Source of the DNA: Candidatus Nanosynbacter featherlites
Lineage (GTDB): Bacteria; Patescibacteriota; Saccharimonadia; Saccharimonadales; Saccharimonadaceae
Assembly (NCBI RefSeq): GCF_005697565.1
Contig: NZ_CP040004.1
Span: 248,001 to 312,000, forward strand
DNA length: 64,000 nt
Reading direction: 5' to 3'
The translations under genes and the position numbers were made by a program. Below, in pieces: positions 1 through 7,662 of this stretch; the first letter of the stretch is position 1; every line of letters starts with the position of its first letter. The notes beneath the pieces are model-generated. The model was not told where the DNA came from. It did no database searches and worked only from the letters and a program-made list of their open reading frames with translations.

Positions 1-555
1 TGGATAGCCGTCAGCTTTGATGAGGATGAAATCATCCAGGGCTTCAGGACCAGCTGATAGTTCGCCCATGACGGGGTCATTCCAAGTGTATCGTTTTGGT
101 GATGTTACTTTAAATCTGAGCGGCTGAGTGCCATCCCACTCTGGGGGATTTTCTGGCCGATAATCACGATACAGGAAAGCTTTTTTCAACGCTCGCGCTT
201 CTTCTCGAAATCCCTGCACTTCCTCGGGTGTGTATGGATCGGCATAGGCCAGCCCCTTCTCTACCAGTTTTTTCGCCCAAGTGTGGTAAATCTCCAGCCG
301 TTCTGACTGATGGTATGGTCCGTGCGATCCACCTTTGCGCGGCCCTTCGTCCCAATCAATGCCCAGCCACTCCAGCGTGTCTAATATCAAATCTTCGGCG
401 CCAGGCACAAATCGCGACCGATCAGTGTCCTCGATGCGTAAGATGAATGAACCTCCCTGTTGGCGTGTCAATAACCACGGAAATAAGGCAGCTCGAACAT
501 TTCCAACATGAATGTAGCCGGTTGGTGATGGCGCAAAACGAGTACGAATAGTCAT
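1..555 (-). CDS. gltX: Glutamyl-tRNA synthetase, N-terminal part (cut by window edge)
   Basis: Class I aminoacyl-tRNA synthetase that charges tRNA-Glu (or also tRNA-Gln if it is non-discriminating). The first residues read MTIRTRFAPSPTGYIHVGN, the family N-terminus with the HIGH signature as HVGN. LRIEDTDR follows at about residue 40, and the visible end reads DDFILIKADGYP, also typical of GltX. Only 185 codons are present; the rest, including the KMSKS region, lies beyond base 1. The ATG at 555 sits 6 bases after a TATAAT box (562-567), which itself abuts the stop of the upstream gene, so the mRNA is probably leaderless. Identification is secure. Confidence 0.95.
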   Translation of the reverse strand, partial: MTIRTRFAPSPTGYIHVGNVRAALFPWLLTRQQGGSFILRIEDTDRSRFVPGAEDLILDTLEWLGIDWDEGPRKGGSHGPYHQSERLEIYHTWAKKLVEKGLAYADPYTPEEVQGFREEARALKKAFLYRDYRPENPPEWDGTQPLRFKVTSPKRYTWNDPVMGELSAGPEALDDFILIKADGYP

Positions 556-567
556 GATGACATTATA

Positions 568-1566
568 CTACATGCTGGTAGCTATTTTGCGAATCTGTTC
601 GCTGGAGAGTGGAGCATGGCTGTTGATCTGGTACAAGATGCCGCCATTCACCCAAGCGACATTTTCTCCTGCTGCAAAAATAGTCAGGCCATCGACGATG
701 GTTGTAGCTGGCGCACCTGATTTTCCTGCAATGTACTCTTTGACAGCGGCTGAGTCCCAGTTGCTCTTGCTTTGAGAAATTGTGTAGTTGGCGGTGCCGT
801 CAGCGTATGCAAACTTCATGCTGACTTCTCCCTGCTTGAAGGAAATTGGGCCGTTGAGCGCATAGCCATTTGGTTTGTAACCAGGATAGGTGGCGTTGAT
901 ACCAGACTGCAAGGCGGCGACACGAATGGAAATGTTTGGCATGCTGAGATAGGTGAAATATCCGCCGAGCAGCATGATGGCCAGTCCCGCAGACGCCAGG
1001 CTGGTCCAGCGCTTTAGTTTGCTTTGCTTGCGCTTGGCGCGGTGATGTTTGTCTGGTTTTGGCTCTTGAGCTTTGGCCAAAGCTTCAGTGATGGCCTCAT
1101 TTTTGAGAATTGATGCTGGCTTTGGCTTGGTCTTTTGGATTGGTGTGACGGGCATTTTAGCGATTTGTCGCTGCTTGGCACGTTGCACAACTGGGTGCAC
1201 TTCTGCTGGACGATCTATCTGGACGGACTTCTTTGGCGCTTCTGTCACTGGTTTGCGGGTCATCTCAGGAGAAAACTTTTTCACAGCAACGTGTTGCTGC
1301 ACGGTCGCATTTGGGGTTCTAACTGGACGGGTAGCAAGGGATTTCTGAGGGGGTCGTTTGATGTGGCGTCGGCTGAGGGTGGCTGATTTTTGTACTGAGA
1401 CACGGTGAATAGTTGCAGTAGCTGTACCGCGTGCGGTTGATGCCTTGACTACGCGTTTGGGCTGCGTTGGCGCTACGGTTGGTGATTTTTCGACTGAAAT
1501 TGGTAGCGGTAGCCCTGTGACTGGGTCGTATGCCTTACCATTGACATTGATAAATTCTTGTTTCAT
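568..1566 (-). CDS. Unrecognised membrane-anchored protein, basic Ala/Thr/Lys-rich N-terminus
   Basis: A 332-residue protein I cannot assign to a family. The first ~185 residues are low-complexity and strongly basic (many K, R, T, P, A), suggesting a cytoplasmic disordered tail. One membrane segment follows at about residues 190-212, then a ~120-residue extracytoplasmic C-terminal domain. A small periplasmic-type domain of the DUF4367 kind is possible but not demonstrable by eye. A TATAAT box lies near 1610 and the leader is about 35 bases with a weak AAGGGG ribosome site, so this gene is not leaderless. It is divergent from the PEGA protein gene and its stop touches the gltX promoter. Envelope function is inference from topology only. 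Confidence 0.7.
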   Translation of the reverse strand: MKQEFINVNGKAYDPVTGLPLPISVEKSPTVAPTQPKRVVKASTARGTATATIHRVSVQKSATLSRRHIKRPPQKSLATRPVRTPNATVQQHVAVKKFSPEMTRKPVTEAPKKSVQIDRPAEVHPVVQRAKQRQIAKMPVTPIQKTKPKPASILKNEAITEALAKAQEPKPDKHHRAKRKQSKLKRWTSLASAGLAIMLLGGYFTYLSMPNISIRVAALQSGINATYPGYKPNGYALNGPISFKQGEVSMKFAYADGTANYTISQSKSNWDSAAVKEYIAGKSGAPATTIVDGLTIFAAGENVAWVNGGILYQINSHAPLSSEQIRKIATSM

Positions 1567-1666
1567 TTCTTCCCCTTGTTACGATGTTCCCTCGCGAACT
1601 TCTATATATTATAGTACAAAGTGCCAGCGGTTTTTGCAAGGGCGAAAATGTGGTATAATTCGTTTT

Positions 1667-3157
1667 ATGTACCACAACAATACCTCCGCAAAAGAAATCG
1701 TGCGTCGTACTTTGGTGTACACCATCATGACGCTGATGGTGATTGGTCTAATCGTCGTTCTTTTGTGGCACAACTTTGGCTATCAATTCAATTCAAAAGA
1801 CCTGAAAATCGAGCAAAACAGCTTGGTGCAATATGATTCGTTTCCGCGTGGCGCGCAGGTGTCAATTGATGGCAACGCGTTTAATCTAACGCAGACTAAG
1901 GGCTTGATTGTACCTGGACAACATCAGTTCACCATGAAACTGAACGGCTATGAACCATGGCAAAAGACTTTGGACATCAAGGCGGGTACGGTGACGCATT
2001 TGGTATATGCTCGGATGATCCCTGAGAAGAAAGAAAGCACCAACCTAAAAGAATATCCAGTGCTGGAATCAGCTAAATTCGCGCCTGGTGGGCGGTTCAT
2101 GGCTGGTGTGGGTGTGGTAAACGGAACGCCAAAACTGTTTTGGGGTGACGTTCGGTCGTACAACAATCCTAAATTTACGGAAACTGACATTAGCACGCAA
2201 CATTTGGCGCAGTATGATTTAGCTACGACCAAGCATCAATTTGCCATCGCTGAGTGGGACTTTGCGGGCCGCTACGTGCTGCTCAAGCACATCTATACGC
2301 CAGAGGGTTCTGACAGCAAGATCCAGTGGCTGCGCTTTGACCGGGACAATCCAAAAGAGATGATTGATGTGACGAATATTGCCAGCGTGGATATTTTGGA
2401 TGCACATTTCATCGGTACGAATGGTAATGAATTGTACGTCTTGCAAAATGGCGGTCATGTGCGCCAGATGAATGTGGCTGGCGCTTCCCTGTCGCGTCCA
2501 GTACTGTCCGGTGTTCAGTCATTTGTGCTGTATGGTAGCGAGACGATTGCCTACATTGGTACTGAAGCAAACGTCAAGGTGGCTGGCGTGTGGAAAAAAG
2601 GCTGGGAGCAGTCGCGAATCATGTATCGGGCTGCGTCAGCGCAGGCTGATGATACAGTCAAAATCAAGGCCTCAAAATATTTCAACAAGGATACCGTGGT
2701 TGTGACAGTCAATGACACGGCACAGATCTATCGCGGTGATCTGCGTCCACCAACCGAAGATTCAGAGGCGGTCAAGAAGTTTTTGAATTCGGTGAAAAAG
2801 GTGGCGTTTGGACGGACCATCAAAGACCTGACGCTGAACAGCGACGGGCGTATGGTGATTATCAAAGATGAAACCGGCTTCGTGAATTATGACATTGAGC
2901 GAGAAACCATTTCACCAGTTATCACGCTTGATACAGTGAGTGAACTTAAGTGGTTGGACGAGTTTTATGTCTGGCGACGTGACGCGAGTGGCAACTTGGT
3001 GATTCAGGAGTTTGACGGCACCAATGTGCACACACTAACCCCAGTGGCTACTGGTTACGATGCAGCGCTGTCCTCTGACGGTAAATATCTCTATTCGTTT
3101 GTCGGTGACGGTGACAAATTGATCCTCAGTCGTTTGAAGATGACGACAGAGTCATAA
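1667..3157 (+). CDS. PEGA-domain membrane-anchored protein
   Basis: A 496-residue protein with one N-terminal membrane segment (about residues 15-38), followed by a PEGA-type beta domain at about residues 50-115 (SFPRGAQVSIDG, GLIVPGQHQFTM, NGYEPWQ). The remaining ~380 residues have repeated short beta-strand-like segments compatible with a beta-propeller. PEGA domains are found in surface and S-layer-associated proteins, so an extracytoplasmic structural or binding role is likely. I chose the ATG at 1667 because a TATAAT box at 1654-1659 leaves only 7 bases before it, matching the leaderless pattern here; an in-frame extension to 1445 would run back through the promoter and the divergent gene. 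Confidence 0.75.
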   Translation: MYHNNTSAKEIVRRTLVYTIMTLMVIGLIVVLLWHNFGYQFNSKDLKIEQNSLVQYDSFPRGAQVSIDGNAFNLTQTKGLIVPGQHQFTMKLNGYEPWQKTLDIKAGTVTHLVYARMIPEKKESTNLKEYPVLESAKFAPGGRFMAGVGVVNGTPKLFWGDVRSYNNPKFTETDISTQHLAQYDLATTKHQFAIAEWDFAGRYVLLKHIYTPEGSDSKIQWLRFDRDNPKEMIDVTNIASVDILDAHFIGTNGNELYVLQNGGHVRQMNVAGASLSRPVLSGVQSFVLYGSETIAYIGTEANVKVAGVWKKGWEQSRIMYRAASAQADDTVKIKASKYFNKDTVVVTVNDTAQIYRGDLRPPTEDSEAVKKFLNSVKKVAFGRTIKDLTLNSDGRMVIIKDETGFVNYDIERETISPVITLDTVSELKWLDEFYVWRRDASGNLVIQEFDGTNVHTLTPVATGYDAALSSDGKYLYSFVGDGDKLILSRLKMTTES

Positions 3158-3178
3158 GTTTAAGACAAAGTTTTTTAG

Positions 3179-4450
3179 CTATCTAGCACCAAAGATGCGC
3201 TCCAAGACAGTTGGCGATGGATTGCCTGGTATTTGCCCTGTCGCGTTGTTTTCAGTGGCAGCGGAAGCAGTGTTTGGATCTGGACTGATTTGATCAGCGT
3301 AGACCAACAGACGCTTGTCGGCAGTGCCAACAGGAACGCAACTGACCAGTGTCAACATTGGTTTTTGGGTGCCAGTTTGGATTTTTGATACCTCGTTTGG
3401 CTTGACGACTTCTGAGCCAGTAATTTTATAGGTATATCTTTTGCCTTCATAGTTAAGGTATATGACGTCATCTTTGTGGAGCTTTTCATTTTGGGCGAAG
3501 ATGAATTTATATCCTCCGGCGGCAAAGGCGTCATTGCTTGAGTGGCCGGCCAAGACGACATTTCCCGCCTGCCCTGGCAATGCGCTGGCTCCAGACACGG
3601 CAAAGTGTGCCACGCCGTTTTCCATGGCCTTGCGCTGCGACTGGACATCTGGTGCGGCGCCGTATACGACTGGTGCGTCAACATTGATCTTTGGGATGAT
3701 GATTTTTGGTTCAGCACTGACTTTGGTGTCAATGCTTGGGTCGACGATGATATTCTGAGGTTCAATGTTGCCGGGGCTGGTATAGGCTGCGACGGTGCCC
3801 AAAATGACTCGGTTGTATTGCAAGACGACAAATGCCAACATGACCATGGTGCCAGCTAGAGCTGGGATGAAATGTCGAGAATTTCGCACTTTTTTGGCGG
3901 AGTCATTGACGGTGCTGCGGATCTTGGAGCGCAGATCGCGGATGGCCTGTTGCTGCGGTGACAAGGTATCTGCTGTTTTTGGAGTAGTAGCCTGTGGCTG
4001 CTGAACTGGAGACTGCTGGGCATTCAGGTGGTTAGCATAATACCGTTCGTAGTACATCTGATAATATTTTTGCCACGCACTGTGGTATTGCTGCCACTGG
4101 TCAGGTGTGGCTTGCGGGGTGCTGTTGGCTAGTTGAGTGGTCTGGCTGGTGGTTGCGGCGGTCGTGCCAGTAGGTGGCGCAGTGTTGAGGCGGTGGCCCT
4201 GCGGCTCGGTCTGTAAAAGTGGCTTGGCTACTGGCGTAGCGGTTTGTGGCTGAGGTTGCGGTTGTGGTTGCAGCGCTGGCTTTTGTGGGGTTGTGCTGGC
4301 TGGCGCGGGCGTGGTGTGGGGCGCAGCTTCAGATGAATTGCCAGTATAGATCGAGTTGATTTGCCCGCGGATGACATCAGCAGCAGCATTGCGCGCTGAT
4401 GATTGGTCGCGTGCTGGCGGTTGGAATGGTCGTGGACTTCCGGGGTTCAT
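3179..4450 (-). CDS. Sortase with long Pro/Gln-rich cytoplasmic tail
   Basis: Transpeptidase that cleaves LPxTG-like signals and attaches surface proteins. Residues 1-200 are a Pro/Gln/Ala-rich, probably disordered cytoplasmic tail containing a QPQPQPQPQ run. A membrane segment lies at about 203-225, and the sortase beta-barrel spans about 245-400. The catalytic triad is visible: His in VVLAGHSSN, Cys in LTLVSCVPVG (SC replaces the commoner TC), Arg in DKRLLVYAD. This is the only sortase in the window and its likely substrates are the two LPRTG proteins at 7663 and 57357. The start at 4450 follows a TATCAT box by 11 bases. The tail is unusually long for the family. Confidence 0.9.
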   Translation of the reverse strand: MNPGSPRPFQPPARDQSSARNAAADVIRGQINSIYTGNSSEAAPHTTPAPASTTPQKPALQPQPQPQPQTATPVAKPLLQTEPQGHRLNTAPPTGTTAATTSQTTQLANSTPQATPDQWQQYHSAWQKYYQMYYERYYANHLNAQQSPVQQPQATTPKTADTLSPQQQAIRDLRSKIRSTVNDSAKKVRNSRHFIPALAGTMVMLAFVVLQYNRVILGTVAAYTSPGNIEPQNIIVDPSIDTKVSAEPKIIIPKINVDAPVVYGAAPDVQSQRKAMENGVAHFAVSGASALPGQAGNVVLAGHSSNDAFAAGGYKFIFAQNEKLHKDDVIYLNYEGKRYTYKITGSEVVKPNEVSKIQTGTQKPMLTLVSCVPVGTADKRLLVYADQISPDPNTASAATENNATGQIPGNPSPTVLERIFGAR

Positions 4451-4524
4451 ACTTATGTTTAATGATACAGGAAAATCACCAAAAAAACAAAAATATGCCC
4501 TTGTCGAGAGCGACGATACCGTGA

Positions 4525-4530
4525 TATAAT
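4525..4530 (+). promoter_or_regulatory. Promoter -10 of tRNA-Leu
   Basis: TATAAT, with TTGTCG at 4501-4506 as a weak -35 at 18-base spacing; the tRNA starts 28 bases downstream. Confidence 0.6.
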
Positions 4531-4558
4531 AGCCAGTAGTTTTGGAGCGTTCTCTCGT

Positions 4559-4645
4559 GCCGCGGTGGCGGAATTGGTAGACGCGCTAGACTCAAAATCT
4601 GGTGAGCATTAGCTCGTGCCGGTTCAAGTCCGGCCCGCGGTACCA
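4559..4645 (+). tRNA. tRNA-Leu (anticodon CAA), CCA encoded
   Basis: An 87-base class II tRNA. Acceptor GCCGCGG pairs with CCGCGGT, the anticodon stem CTAGA/TCTGG encloses loop CTCAAAA giving anticodon CAA, and a long variable arm and canonical T arm (GCCGG TTCAAGT CCGGC) follow. Discriminator A and CCA are present in the DNA. A canonical tRNA, useful as contrast to the aberrant tRNA-like elements at 27.8-28.2 kb. Confidence 0.95.
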
Positions 4646-4664
4646 GAGGTCGCTCCAAGTAATC

Positions 4665-4690
4665 ATCGCCCACTGACTGGGCGATATTTA
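4665..4690 (+). terminator. Terminator after tRNA-Leu
   Basis: ATCGCCCA (4665-4672), loop CTGAC, TGGGCGAT (4678-4685), then an AT-rich ATTTATAT tail. Confidence 0.7.
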
Positions 4691-4708
4691 TATATGAGCA
4701 AAGAAAAT

Positions 4709-4768
4709 AGCCCACCGAGAGGCTCCAGCCGAGACGTGAGGTCTCAAGGCGAGCTATTTTCGGTGGGC
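4709..4768 (-). terminator. Probable terminator of the small membrane-protein gene
   Basis: Inverted repeat GCCCACCGA / TCGGTGGGC flanking an inner Cys-less GC-rich stretch, directly after the stop at 4770; on the minus strand it is followed by GCTATTTTC. The blocks GCTATTTTC and GCCCACCGA occur in permuted order on the two sides, so alternative pairings are possible. Confidence 0.45.
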
Positions 4769-4769
4769 G

Positions 4770-4937
4770 CTAGCCCTCCCTGAGCTTGTCCTCCAGCTCG
4801 TGAATACGAGCGGAGTTCAACATACAAATGGCAATTGCTATTTGTGCAATTGCCATGGATGGATCCCTCCTAATCAGGAGAGCTCCAAGGGCGCTGATTA
4901 TGAGCACAATAGCCAGCATCCGTAAGGACAGCGCCAT
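4770..4937 (-). CDS. Small membrane protein (55 aa) behind a structured leader
   Basis: A short gene encoding a 55-residue peptide beginning MALSLRMLAIVLIIS and ending HELEDKLREG. Two hydrophobic stretches (about residues 3-22 and 28-42) are separated by a charged turn (RRDPS), suggesting a two-helix membrane protein with a charged C-terminal amphipathic tail. A strong SD, GAGGAGGT, precedes the ATG by five bases but can be paired in a hairpin with upstream ACTCCT. The transcript has a perfect TTGACA-17-TATAAT promoter and an ~85-base leader. I do not recognise a family. The strong promoter, good SD and the matching leaders of three other small genes make it a real gene rather than a chance frame. 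Confidence 0.7.
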   Translation of the reverse strand: MALSLRMLAIVLIISALGALLIRRDPSMAIAQIAIAICMLNSARIHELEDKLREG

Positions 4938-5023
4938 AATACACCTCCTCTCAGGAGTGTATCGCTCGAAACTAAAGGGCGACTTCCGCCCTTTGACAAA
5001 GCTTCGAGCGAAAGCTACCTTGC
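4938..5023 (-). promoter_or_regulatory. Structured 5' leader A with sequestered SD
   Basis: Transcript start region reads UAGCUUUCGCUCG. Hairpin 1 (4962-5011) pairs TCGCTCGAA with TTCGAGCGA and carries an inner 8-bp stem AAAGGGCG/CGCCCTTT. Hairpin 2 (4939-4962) pairs ATACACTCCT with AGGAGGTGTAT, burying the SD. This looks like a translation-control leader; the 5' motif recurs at 28.6, 51.9 and 56.1 kb. Confidence 0.65.
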
Positions 5024-5052
5024 ATTATATCACTAAAAACATAAAATGTCAA
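5024..5052 (-). promoter_or_regulatory. Consensus promoter of leader A
   Basis: TTGACA (complement 5047-5052), 17-base spacer, TATAAT (complement 5024-5029): a full sigma70 consensus. Confidence 0.85.
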
Positions 5053-5068
5053 TGGTTAGCGTAAGCAA

Positions 5069-5860
5069 TTACCCCGCGCAGACGGCGGTGCTGGCAGCAG
5101 CCAGTGGCGAACTGGGTGACCACACTAAATAACTGGCGATTTTTGCACCAACGACTCCACGCCATATGGCCATCGGCTCATGCCAGGCTTGGGTGACGAC
5201 GGTGCCGCCGTGGGCGATGACCACGTGTTCGGCATGGAAGGTGCAGATGGTGACTGGATAGGTGATGGTGAATTTATGGAGTATGTCGACAAACTGTGCC
5301 AGTTGGATGCTGAACGTCAACATTTTTGGATAGTACACTGAACGAAATATTTTTTGCACTTGAGCAAAAGAAGCCACAAATACCACCTGTTGATTGTCCA
5401 AAATCTCCGCAAAACTGTTTTGTAGTAGATCGATGGCGTCGCGGGTGATGACGACTGGTTGCTGTGAGCGCTTGACTAGTTCTTCGTGGACGATTGCGGT
5501 TTGACTGTTTCTGCCAGCGTCGCCGATCAATAAGAGTACATCGGACCAGTCACGGAGCGATACGGCTTCCGTGAGTGCTGCTTGCGCTAGGCTGCCAGAT
5601 GGATTGGTTGGCGCGAACAAAACATCAGTCATACTGGACGGTACGCTTTTTTTGAGAACATCAGGTAGTAATACGCGAACCTGACCAACGCCAGTTGTTT
5701 GAGCGGTTGCGTAGGCCTCAGCGACAGACGAAAAGCCCAGTTTGTTACCACCGATGATGGCTAAGCGCCCAGACTGGTCGAGCCGCTCGGGACGATTCCA
5801 CTCGACATCAGGAAACAAAGGCTTGCCTGACTCCTGTCGCTGCCAATATGACGAATTCAT
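5069..5860 (-). CDS. NAD(P)H-hydrate dehydratase-like (ribokinase fold) protein, divergent
   Basis: A 263-residue protein weakly resembling the NnrD/YjeF C-terminal family, which dehydrates damaged NAD(P)H hydrates with ADP or ATP. The order of segments fits: LAIIGGNKLGFSSVAEAY then GVGQVRVLLPD near the start, DVLLLIGDAGRN in the middle, PVVITRDAIDLL after it, and VTICTFHAEHVVIAHGG later. The GTGD catalytic/anion-hole motif expected near the C-terminus is not visible and the protein ends early, so it may be inactive or regulatory. The start overlaps the end of the upstream carboxypeptidase gene by four bases (ATGA), so it is translated from the same operon. A different ribokinase-like role is possible. 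Confidence 0.4.
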   Translation of the reverse strand: MNSSYWQRQESGKPLFPDVEWNRPERLDQSGRLAIIGGNKLGFSSVAEAYATAQTTGVGQVRVLLPDVLKKSVPSSMTDVLFAPTNPSGSLAQAALTEAVSLRDWSDVLLLIGDAGRNSQTAIVHEELVKRSQQPVVITRDAIDLLQNSFAEILDNQQVVFVASFAQVQKIFRSVYYPKMLTFSIQLAQFVDILHKFTITYPVTICTFHAEHVVIAHGGTVVTQAWHEPMAIWRGVVGAKIASYLVWSPSSPLAAASTAVCAG

Positions 5861-6663
5861 GAGGTCTCACGAGCTTTCTTTAGCTGTGACATCACTTCTT
5901 CGAGTGTGAGCTTGTTGCGGTGCATAAAGCTCGCTAGGTCCTTGCCGACATAGCGGAAATGCCAGGATTCTGGTGCGACGCCAGTGATGGCTTGTTTGCC
6001 TTCTGGATAGCGTAAAATGAAGCCGTATTCGTGAGCATGGGCTGCCAGCCACTCGGCGGAAGCCTTGTCGAGGCGGCAGGCAGTAAATTTCTCCATACAT
6101 GGTTCGGTGTATGATGAAAAGTCCACCGCCAGTCCCAGCTGGTGCTCGCTCTTGCCTGGTTCTGCCACGAATTCATCGGCGTACAATTGCCCGTTGGTGC
6201 GAGCTAGTTCTTTGCGAGTCTTTTCCTGGTCGGCGTAGGAGCGATAGGCGCTGGTGACCAATATGGGATGACCGGCTGCTTCTGCAGCTTTTGCAAATGG
6301 CTTGAGATTGTCTAGTGCTTGTGGGCGCAGACGCTTGTCTTCCACCCATTTACCAACCTTCACCTCCTCAAAGTTGGTCAGCTCTGGCTGGTAGTTTGGA
6401 TCAAGGCCGTGTTGTTTCCAGACGTGCGCCCAGATGTTGCCATCATCGAGCCGTCGCCAGCTTGGTATGGTCAACTTCTCGACTGTATTATTATGAGTGA
6501 ACTCCACGATAGCGTCTGGTTTCCAGACTGAGGTTGCTGCTAATTGATTAACTTCTTGACTCTGTTGACTGGCCTGTAAGCCACCCCATATCAGCAGTCC
6601 GCTAAACGTTACCCATGCGGATAATACGAATGCCAGCCCTGCCCGCCCAGCTGATAATTTCAT
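5857..6663 (-). CDS. D-alanyl-D-alanine carboxypeptidase, M15B/VanY type (second of tandem pair)
   Basis: Zinc carboxypeptidase that trims the terminal D-Ala from peptidoglycan stems. 268 residues with an N-terminal membrane anchor (about 10-28) and an M15B domain at about 120-255. Visible motifs are SAYRSYADQ, the zinc-binding SEHQLGLAVD (His and Asp ligands), and ESWHFRYVG with the third zinc His. It overlaps both neighbours by four bases and is a diverged duplicate of the upstream gene (shared WLAAHAHEYGF and LRYPEGKQ blocks). Expected to act outside the membrane on cell-wall precursors or mature wall. Confidence 0.9.
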   Translation of the reverse strand: MKLSAGRAGLAFVLSAWVTFSGLLIWGGLQASQQSQEVNQLAATSVWKPDAIVEFTHNNTVEKLTIPSWRRLDDGNIWAHVWKQHGLDPNYQPELTNFEEVKVGKWVEDKRLRPQALDNLKPFAKAAEAAGHPILVTSAYRSYADQEKTRKELARTNGQLYADEFVAEPGKSEHQLGLAVDFSSYTEPCMEKFTACRLDKASAEWLAAHAHEYGFILRYPEGKQAITGVAPESWHFRYVGKDLASFMHRNKLTLEEVMSQLKKARETS

Positions 6664-7517
6664 GACGATGTCTCCTTTTGCTTCAGTTCATTTTGTGCTT
6701 TTTCTAGGTATGGTAATGCTTCTTCTAGGGTTAAGCCGGACTGGTGCAGCGCGCCGGCGAGCTCACGGCCGACGTAACGGAAGTGCCAGGCTTCATACTG
6801 ATAGCCAACGATTGACTGTTTGCCTTCTGGATAGCGCAAGACAAAGCCGTATTCGTGAGCATGGGCTGCCAGCCATTTCCCTGCTTTGGTGTTTTTGAAA
6901 CAATCATCTACCCAGCATCTGCCATCTGGCGAGCCAAAGTCTAGGGCGAGGCCGGATTGGTGCTCGCTATAGCCAGGTCGGGCACTAAATCGTGCTGCCT
7001 GTGTCTCGCCAACTTGACGGGCGTATCGGTTAAACAGCCCGACTTGCGTCTGATAGCTGCGATATCCACTCCCCAGTCGTACTGGCGAGCCAGCACTTTC
7101 GGCGGCCGCCATCAACGCTTTCAGATCTGGCATAATTGCTGATCGTAGAGATCGCTCTTCTGGCCCCCTACCTGGCAGGGTCGGTACGTCTGCAGTTTGC
7201 AGATCGCTCGGCACATAGGTTGGCTGTTTAAAGCCACGGGTTTGGTTGACGATTTGCCAGATGCTGCCGTCAGCTTGATAGTCCTCTTGTCTGGCTGGGA
7301 TTGGTGTAGCTCCAGGTAGTGTGACCTGGACCTCTTTTGGCGTTGGTGCTGGTTCGGTGGTGGTGGGCTTTGTTTGAGCTTGGCTGGGCGTATTGTCAAC
7401 TGGTTTTTTCTCGTACTGATTATTAAGATACAGTAAATACGCAACGCCGAGACATGCCAAAATAGCACTCCCCCATTTGATCAGTTCTTTCCAAGGAAAT
7501 TGTCTCTGAATTTTCAT
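6660..7517 (-). CDS. D-alanyl-D-alanine carboxypeptidase, M15B/VanY type (first of tandem pair)
   Basis: 285 residues: one N-terminal membrane helix (about 14-30), a Thr/Pro-rich linker, and an M15B domain with GSGYRSYQTQ, zinc motif SEHQSGLALDFG and EAWHFRYVG. It leads a three-gene operon with its paralog and the NnrD-like gene. Upstream on the minus strand a TATAAT box near 7545 is followed by an AGAGGT ribosome site before the ATG, so this operon is leadered rather than leaderless. A Cys pair (CWVDDC) near residue 205 is absent from the paralog and could form a disulfide outside the cell. Confidence 0.9.
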   Translation of the reverse strand: MKIQRQFPWKELIKWGSAILACLGVAYLLYLNNQYEKKPVDNTPSQAQTKPTTTEPAPTPKEVQVTLPGATPIPARQEDYQADGSIWQIVNQTRGFKQPTYVPSDLQTADVPTLPGRGPEERSLRSAIMPDLKALMAAAESAGSPVRLGSGYRSYQTQVGLFNRYARQVGETQAARFSARPGYSEHQSGLALDFGSPDGRCWVDDCFKNTKAGKWLAAHAHEYGFVLRYPEGKQSIVGYQYEAWHFRYVGRELAGALHQSGLTLEEALPYLEKAQNELKQKETSS

Positions 7518-7588
7518 ACGTTACCTCTAGATATTCTTTATTATAGCAGACTTACGGAAACCATAAGCAATATATTTATACATTTTTA

Positions 7589-7617
7589 TTGACAAATACA
7601 AAAGTTTGTGCTAATAT
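7589..7617 (+). promoter_or_regulatory. Promoter of LPRTG surface protein 1
   Basis: TTGACA (7589-7594), 17-base spacer, TAATAT (7612-7617), then ATGGA. Nearly the same promoter block lies before the paralog at 57283-57311. A small ACCG/CGGT hairpin precedes the GAGGAGG ribosome site. Confidence 0.8.
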
Positions 7618-7662
7618 GGACCGTAACAACCGGTGAGAAATAGTAAGGTTGAGGAGGAAACA

